A stretch of 64,000 bases of DNA from Pseudomonas frederiksbergensis (lineage in GTDB: Bacteria; Pseudomonadota; Gammaproteobacteria; Pseudomonadales; Pseudomonadaceae): assembly GCF_003732705.1 (NCBI RefSeq), contig NZ_MOBR01000043.1:1-64000 (forward strand). Direction: 5' to 3'. Made by a program: the position numbers and the translations under genes. The notes below the pieces were generated by a model that did no database searches, was not told the origin of the DNA, and worked only from the letters and a program-made list of their open reading frames with translations. This document shows positions 59,580 to 64,000 of this stretch, piece by piece; position 1 is the stretch's first letter; every line of letters starts with the position of its first letter.

Positions 59580-61010
59580 ATGCACATGCGACTCGAGCGA
59601 AACTTTGTAAACGGTCACTTCATTGAGCCTGCCAGCGACGCGCTGATTGCAGTCTACAACCCGGCGACTGAAGCCCTGGTGGGCCACGTTTCGGCGGCCA
59701 ACACCGCTGAAGCCACCGCCGCCGTCGACGCTGCCGCCGCGGCGCAGAAGGTCTGGGGCAAGCTGACCAGCATCGAGCGCGCCGAACACTTGCGTTCATT
59801 CGCCGATGCCCTGGAAGCCTGCGCCGACAACATCGGTGCAGCCCTGGCCGCCGAATCCGGCAAGAGTGTCTCTGATGCCAGCAACGAAGCCCGTTACGCC
59901 GCGCAGATCACCCGTTACCACGCCGAGTGGGCGCGGCGGATCGAAGGCGAGATCATTCCCAGCGACACCCCCAACGAAAACCTGTTTCTGCACCGCGAGC
60001 CGATTGGCGTGGTCGCGTGCCTGATTCCGTTCAACTACCCGGTCTATACCCTGCTGCGCAAAATCGCCCCGGCGCTGATTGCCGGCAACACTGTGGTGGT
60101 GCGCCCAAGCAACAACACCCCGACCTCGGCGTTTGAAATCGCCAAGGCTGTGCAGCAATCCGGTTTGCCGGCCGGCGTGGTGAACATCCTGACCATGGAT
60201 CACGCCACCGCCGCCGCCGTTTGCACCCACAAAGCGGTCGGTCTGATTACCCTGACCGGCAGCGTCAACGCCGGACGCATCGTGCTGGATTACTGCAAGG
60301 CCAACATCGCCAAGCCATCGCTGGAACTGGGCGGCAAAACCCCGGCGATCATCGAAGCCGACGCCGATCTTGAAGCCGCCGCCAGCGCGATCGTGGCCTC
60401 CAAGACCACCCACTGCGGCCAGTTGTGCACGGCGGTGGAGCGGGTCTACGTGCAGGAAAGCGTCTATGACCAATTCCTTGCGCTGTTGAAAGTGAAAATC
60501 AGCGCTGTGAAGTTCGGCGACCGCGCCACCGACGCCGACCTGATGGGGCCACTGGTCAATGCCAGTTCCCGGAAGAACATCCACGCCATGGTCGAGCGTG
60601 CCATCGCCGACGGTGCTGTACTGGAAACAGGCGGTTTTATCCCCGAAGGCAATGGTCATTTCTACCCGCCGACCCTGCTCAGCGGCTGCCGTCAGGACAT
60701 GGAAATCATCCAGGAAGAAATCTTCGGCCCGGTGCTGCCGGTGCTCAAGTACCGCGACATCGACGAAGCCCTGGCCATGGCCAACGATCACCAGTTCGGC
60801 CTGTCCTCGGTGCTGTACACCGAGAACTACCGCACCACGATGAAAGTCGCCAACGCCATCGAGGCCGGCGAGTTGTACGTCAACCGCACCCCGGCCGACC
60901 CGTACCAGGGCTTCCACGCCGGATGGAAACGCTCGGGCCTGGGCGGCGATGACGGCAAGCACGGCATGCTCGAATTCACCCAGACGAGGCTTGTAGTACT
61001 GAAGTACTAG
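59580..61010 (+). CDS. Aldehyde dehydrogenase (lactaldehyde-type, AldA-like)
   Basis: A 476-residue aldehyde dehydrogenase. ITLTGSVNAGRIVLDYC is the NAD loop, LELGGKTPAIIEADAD the Glu region, THCGQLCTAVERV the catalytic Cys region, and PADPYQGFHAGWKRSGLGGD the C-terminal loop. Resembles AldA/lactaldehyde and related dehydrogenases. Starts at ATG 59580 or 59586. First gene of a run with an importer, an enolase-superfamily dehydratase and a GMC oxidoreductase, so it probably oxidises the aldehyde formed there. Confidence 0.87.
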   Translation: MHMRLERNFVNGHFIEPASDALIAVYNPATEALVGHVSAANTAEATAAVDAAAAAQKVWGKLTSIERAEHLRSFADALEACADNIGAALAAESGKSVSDASNEARYAAQITRYHAEWARRIEGEIIPSDTPNENLFLHREPIGVVACLIPFNYPVYTLLRKIAPALIAGNTVVVRPSNNTPTSAFEIAKAVQQSGLPAGVVNILTMDHATAAAVCTHKAVGLITLTGSVNAGRIVLDYCKANIAKPSLELGGKTPAIIEADADLEAAASAIVASKTTHCGQLCTAVERVYVQESVYDQFLALLKVKISAVKFGDRATDADLMGPLVNASSRKNIHAMVERAIADGAVLETGGFIPEGNGHFYPPTLLSGCRQDMEIIQEEIFGPVLPVLKYRDIDEALAMANDHQFGLSSVLYTENYRTTMKVANAIEAGELYVNRTPADPYQGFHAGWKRSGLGGDDGKHGMLEFTQTRLVVLKY

Positions 61011-61011
61011 T

Positions 61012-61105
61012 CAAAAGCTGCAAGTTTTGAGCTTCAAGCTGCAAGTAAAAGCGAATGCCAGCCAGCTTTGGCTTGCCGTTTAAAGCTTGCCGCTTGCAGC
61101 CGCAC
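61012..61105. repeat. Imperfect inverted repeat (CAAGCTGCAAGC class)
   Basis: aaaagctgcaagttttgagcttcaagctgcaag is answered by cttgccgtttaaagcttgccgcttgcagc. A further pseudomonad intergenic repeat type, between two co-oriented genes. Confidence 0.75.
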
Positions 61106-61166
61106 CTCCCCAATAAAAACAATTATTCAGGGGGACCCGTACGTCGGGCCACCCGAGGTTTTTCAG

Positions 61167-62486
61167 ATGTCCAAGCCTGCAACCACTGTTGCCGCTGTTC
61201 AGGGTTCGAACGCGGGTTCAAAAAGCCACAGTGACAAGGGAAGTCGCTACATCCAGTTGATGCTGCTGGTGCTCGCCGCCGGGGCGATTTACCCGATCCT
61301 GTACCTGCGCCAGGTCTACCAGACCACCATGCTCGAAGTGTTTCAGATCAACCACAGCGAGCTCGGTTATCTGTACTCGATGCTGGGCACGATTTTCCTC
61401 CTCAGCTACTTGCCCAGCGGTTGGCTGGCTGACCGCATCGCCCCGCGTTTCCTGATTTTCTTTTCGCTGGTGGCCACCGGCGCCCTGGGTCTGTGGTACT
61501 CCACGGCGCCGTCGATGACCGGTCTGATGATCATCTTCGGTTGCTGGGGCCTGACCACCGGCCTGACGTTCTGGGCCTCGGTGCTCAAGCGGGTGAAGAT
61601 GATTGCCCATCACACCGAGCAGGGCCGGTTCTTCGGCATCCTCGATGGCGGTCGCGGGTTGGTTGAAGCGTTGCTGGCAACGGTCGCTTTGGGGCTGTTT
61701 GCCTTCGCCACCGAAACCCGTGGCGAGTCGGCGGCGGAAGGTTTCAAGCACGTGGTCTACCTGTACGCCTTCACCTGTATCGCCATCGGCTGCGTGCTGG
61801 TGCTGATCAAGGACCCGAAGTCGATGGCAGACACGGCGGCAGTGGAGAAGGGCAAGTACAACCTGCTCAGCGATCTGACGACGTTGGTGAAAATCCCTGA
61901 ACTGTGGCTGGTCACTGCCATCGTGTTCTGCGGTTATCACATCTTCTGGGCCACCTACAGTTTCTCCGATTACTTGCAGGGCGGCGGCATGACCGCGGTC
62001 ATGGCCGGCACCATCACCACCATCAAATTGTGGATGCGCCCGATTGGCGGCATAGGTGGCGGTTGGCTGGGAGACAAGTTCTCGAATATTTCGGTGCTGA
62101 TCGTGGCGCTGTTCTGCGCATCGTTGGCGATGGTCGGCCTGATCGTGTTCCCGGCGCTCAACAGCATGGGCTTGCTGATCGGCACGGTGATCTTCATCGG
62201 CCTGATGACCTACGCCATTCGTGGCTTGTACTGGGCGATCCTCGACACCTGCAACATTCCGCTGCGCATCACCGGCCTGGCCATCGGCATTGTCTCGGTG
62301 GTCGGTTACCTGCCGGACGCTTTTATTCCCTTGATCAACGGCTACCTCACCGAACATTTCCCCGGTGCCCCTGGTTACAAGCTGTATTTCGGCTACATCG
62401 CTTTCGTCGGCCTGCTCGGGACCCTGGCGGCCCTGACCTTGCGCGCGCGTATCAATCGTCAATCTTTGAATAAAACAGGTGCCTGA
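61167..62486 (+). CDS. MFS transporter (ACS/hexuronate-like)
   Basis: A 439-residue 12-helix transporter. LYLRQVYQTTMLEVFQINHSE and SYLPSGWLADRIAPRFLIFF (loop 2-3) and KLWMRPIGGIGGGWLGDKF (loop 8-9) are typical of anion:cation and sugar-acid symporters. ATG 61167, with CGAGG before it. Two bases before the start of the next gene, so the two are one transcript; it likely imports the sugar acid or alcohol broken down by the neighbours. Confidence 0.86.
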   Translation: MSKPATTVAAVQGSNAGSKSHSDKGSRYIQLMLLVLAAGAIYPILYLRQVYQTTMLEVFQINHSELGYLYSMLGTIFLLSYLPSGWLADRIAPRFLIFFSLVATGALGLWYSTAPSMTGLMIIFGCWGLTTGLTFWASVLKRVKMIAHHTEQGRFFGILDGGRGLVEALLATVALGLFAFATETRGESAAEGFKHVVYLYAFTCIAIGCVLVLIKDPKSMADTAAVEKGKYNLLSDLTTLVKIPELWLVTAIVFCGYHIFWATYSFSDYLQGGGMTAVMAGTITTIKLWMRPIGGIGGGWLGDKFSNISVLIVALFCASLAMVGLIVFPALNSMGLLIGTVIFIGLMTYAIRGLYWAILDTCNIPLRITGLAIGIVSVVGYLPDAFIPLINGYLTEHFPGAPGYKLYFGYIAFVGLLGTLAALTLRARINRQSLNKTGA

Positions 62487-62487
62487 G

Positions 62488-63705
62488 ATGAAAATCGTCG
62501 CCCTTGAAACCCATATTGTCGCCGTACCGCCACCGCACATCGGTGGCATGTACTGGCTGTTCGTCAAGCTCAAGACCGATTGCGGCATCGAAGGCGTGGG
62601 CGAGATCTACGCCGCAACCTTCGGCCCCAAAGCCATGCTGCCGATCATCGAAGACGTGTTCGAACGCTACCTGCTCAACCACGACCCGCACCACATCGAG
62701 CGCTTTTTCCGCCAGGCCTATTCCAGCGGTTTCACCCAGCGCCCGGACCTGACCATGATGGGCGTAGTCAGCGGTTTGGAAATGGCCTGCTGGGACATCA
62801 TCGGCAAAGCGGCGAACAAACCGGTCTACGAATTGCTCGGCGGCAAGGTCAACGAGCGCCTGCGCTCCTACACCTATTTGTACCCGGTCAACAGCAAGGG
62901 CGAGTACGACTACGACGACCCGGACCTGGCCGCCGAGTGCGCCGTCGAGAACATGAACAAAGGTTTCACCGCCGTGAAGTTCGACCCGGCGGGGCCGTAC
63001 ACCGCGTACTCCGGGCACCAGATCTCGCTGGAAGTGCTGGAACGCTGCGAAACCTTCTGCCGCAAGATCCGCGAAGCGGTGGGCGACAAGTGCGACTTGC
63101 TGTTCGGCACTCACGGGCAAATGGTCCCGTCCTCAGCGATTCGCCTGGCCAAGCGCCTGGAGAAATACGATCCGTTGTGGTTCGAAGAGCCGGTGCCGCC
63201 GGGTCAGGAAGAGGCCATGGCGCAAGTCGCGGCCAAGACCACGATCCCGATCGCCACTGGCGAACGGCTGACCACCAAGTACGAATTCTTCAAGCTGTTG
63301 CAGGCCGGTGGGGCGTCGATTCTGCAAATGAACGTCGCCCGCTGTGGCGGTCTGCTGGAAGCCAAGAAAATCGCGAGCATGGCCGAGGCTTACTACGCGC
63401 AAATCGCCCCGCATCTCTACAACGGGCCGATTGGCGCAGCGGCGAGTTTCCAGTTGGCCACGTGCACGCCGAACTTCCTGATCCAGGAAAGCATCATGAC
63501 CTGGGGCGGTTTCCACGCCGAAGTCCTGACCAAGCCGCTGCAATGGGAGGACGGCTACATCATCCCGTCCACCGAACCGGGCCTTGGAGTGGAGCTGAAC
63601 ATGGACGTGGTGCGTCGGCATTCGCCGTACACCGGCGAGCGTTTGCACCTGCAAATGGCGCCGACCCCGGCAGACGTCAAAGACACATCGCCGGCCAGGG
63701 GCTGA
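62488..63705 (+). CDS. Mandelate racemase/muconate-lactonizing enzyme family dehydratase
   Basis: A 405-residue enolase-superfamily enzyme. Visible: AVKFDPAGPYTAYSG (base Lys region), CDLLFGTHGQM (first metal position, where a DANG-type motif is usual), DPLWFEEPVPPGQE (Glu), IATGERLTTKYEFF (Glu) and the late QIAPHLYNGPIGAAA (His). Such enzymes dehydrate sugar acids such as galactonate or gluconate. ATG 62488 directly follows the transporter stop. The GTHGQ variant suggests a sub-family with its own substrate. Confidence 0.87.
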   Translation: MKIVALETHIVAVPPPHIGGMYWLFVKLKTDCGIEGVGEIYAATFGPKAMLPIIEDVFERYLLNHDPHHIERFFRQAYSSGFTQRPDLTMMGVVSGLEMACWDIIGKAANKPVYELLGGKVNERLRSYTYLYPVNSKGEYDYDDPDLAAECAVENMNKGFTAVKFDPAGPYTAYSGHQISLEVLERCETFCRKIREAVGDKCDLLFGTHGQMVPSSAIRLAKRLEKYDPLWFEEPVPPGQEEAMAQVAAKTTIPIATGERLTTKYEFFKLLQAGGASILQMNVARCGGLLEAKKIASMAEAYYAQIAPHLYNGPIGAAASFQLATCTPNFLIQESIMTWGGFHAEVLTKPLQWEDGYIIPSTEPGLGVELNMDVVRRHSPYTGERLHLQMAPTPADVKDTSPARG

Positions 63706-63718
63706 CACGCAATTCCCC

Positions 63719-63811
63719 TGTAGGAGCAAAGCTTGCTCGCGATGGCTGCGTGTCATTCAACGCAGGTGTTGGCTGGTCCGACGCTATCGCGAGCAAGCTT
63801 TGCTCCTACAG
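63719..63811. repeat. REP doublet
   Basis: TGTAGGAGCAAAGCTTGCTCGCGA and TCGCGAGCAAGCTTTGCTCCTACA arms between the dehydratase and GMC genes. Confidence 0.9.
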
Positions 63812-63857
63812 GGGGAGGCGCACATTTTTTGGACAATGACTTACGCGGTAACCGTGC

Positions 63858-64000
63858 ATGACATACGACTACATCATCGCTGGCGCAGGCGCCGCCGGCT
63901 GCATCCTCGCCAACCGGCTCACGGCCTCGGGCAAACACACGGTGCTGCTGCTGGAAGCGGGCGGCAAGGACAGTTCCCTGTGGTTCAAGATCCCGGTCGG
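63858..64000 (+). CDS. GMC family oxidoreductase (choline/glucose dehydrogenase-like), 5' fragment
   Basis: The first 47 residues of an FAD enzyme, cut by the window edge: MTYDYIIAGAGAAGCILANR is the dinucleotide-binding GxGxxG motif, followed by LLLEAGGKDSS and WFKIPVG as in choline dehydrogenase-type GMC enzymes. It probably oxidises an alcohol or sugar to the aldehyde used by the aldehyde dehydrogenase of this cluster. Confidence 0.85.
   Translation, partial: MTYDYIIAGAGAAGCILANRLTASGKHTVLLLEAGGKDSSLWFKIPV

Noticed and set aside
61218..62588. Long minus-strand frame opposite the MFS gene
   Set aside because: Gln/Arg/His-rich antisense composition; the + strand is a clear MFS transporter.

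Overview
The window is chromosomal DNA from a Pseudomonas of the P. fluorescens group. This is inferred from gene content (PunR/PunC, LOG, YceI, many LysR and MFS genes, GcvA-like regulators), from high GC, and above all from the many intergenic REP doublets of the form tgt[a/g]ggagcgagc..gctcgcgaa that punctuate the second half. No rRNA, tRNA, integrase, transposase or CRISPR array was seen.

Layout. 0-6 kb is ordinary housekeeping and regulatory DNA: a LOG-family protein, a MocR regulator and azoreductase with a striking operator region, an AhpD-like protein, an SMR pump, and the divergent punR/punC pair. 6.5-14.6 kb is an accessory island bounded by two long direct copies of a gene for an exported 13-residue-repeat protein. 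It holds a Tle1/DUF2235 phospholipase-type T6SS effector followed by seven paralogous lipoproteins (probable immunity proteins), effector remnants and repeated terminators. 16.2-20.1 kb is an AT-rich defence island: a putative two-gene Pycsar system (membrane effector, then pyrimidine-type nucleotide cyclase) facing a defence-type reverse transcriptase. 20-34 kb carries mixed metabolic and regulatory genes (MATE pump, amidase, YceI, GNAT, TetR regulators), a possible caspase-fold protein, and a tandem array of seven 135-bp REP units.

34-46 kb holds a DmpA-type peptidase, a polyamine-type binding protein and a LuxR regulator; a cytochrome b/molybdopterin enzyme pair with an MXKDX-repeat protein; and a formaldehyde-activating-enzyme homologue in an operon with an aldo/keto reductase and an aldehyde dehydrogenase. 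46.7-57.9 kb is a peptide or amino-acid-derivative uptake and processing cluster: porin, Dpp-type ABC transporter with two fused ATPase domains, M24 enzyme related to DddP, HalD/ArpA-like Fe(II)/2OG oxygenase, divergent LysR and an MFS exporter. 58-64 kb is a sugar-acid or alcohol catabolic cluster: LysR, aldehyde dehydrogenase, MFS importer, enolase-superfamily dehydratase, and a GMC oxidoreductase cut by the window end.

The two most notable systems are the expanding effector/immunity array, in which old effector C-termini survive as scars before the immunity genes, and the Pycsar plus reverse transcriptase defence island. All functional calls are from reading translated sequence and remembered family motifs; no database search was run.
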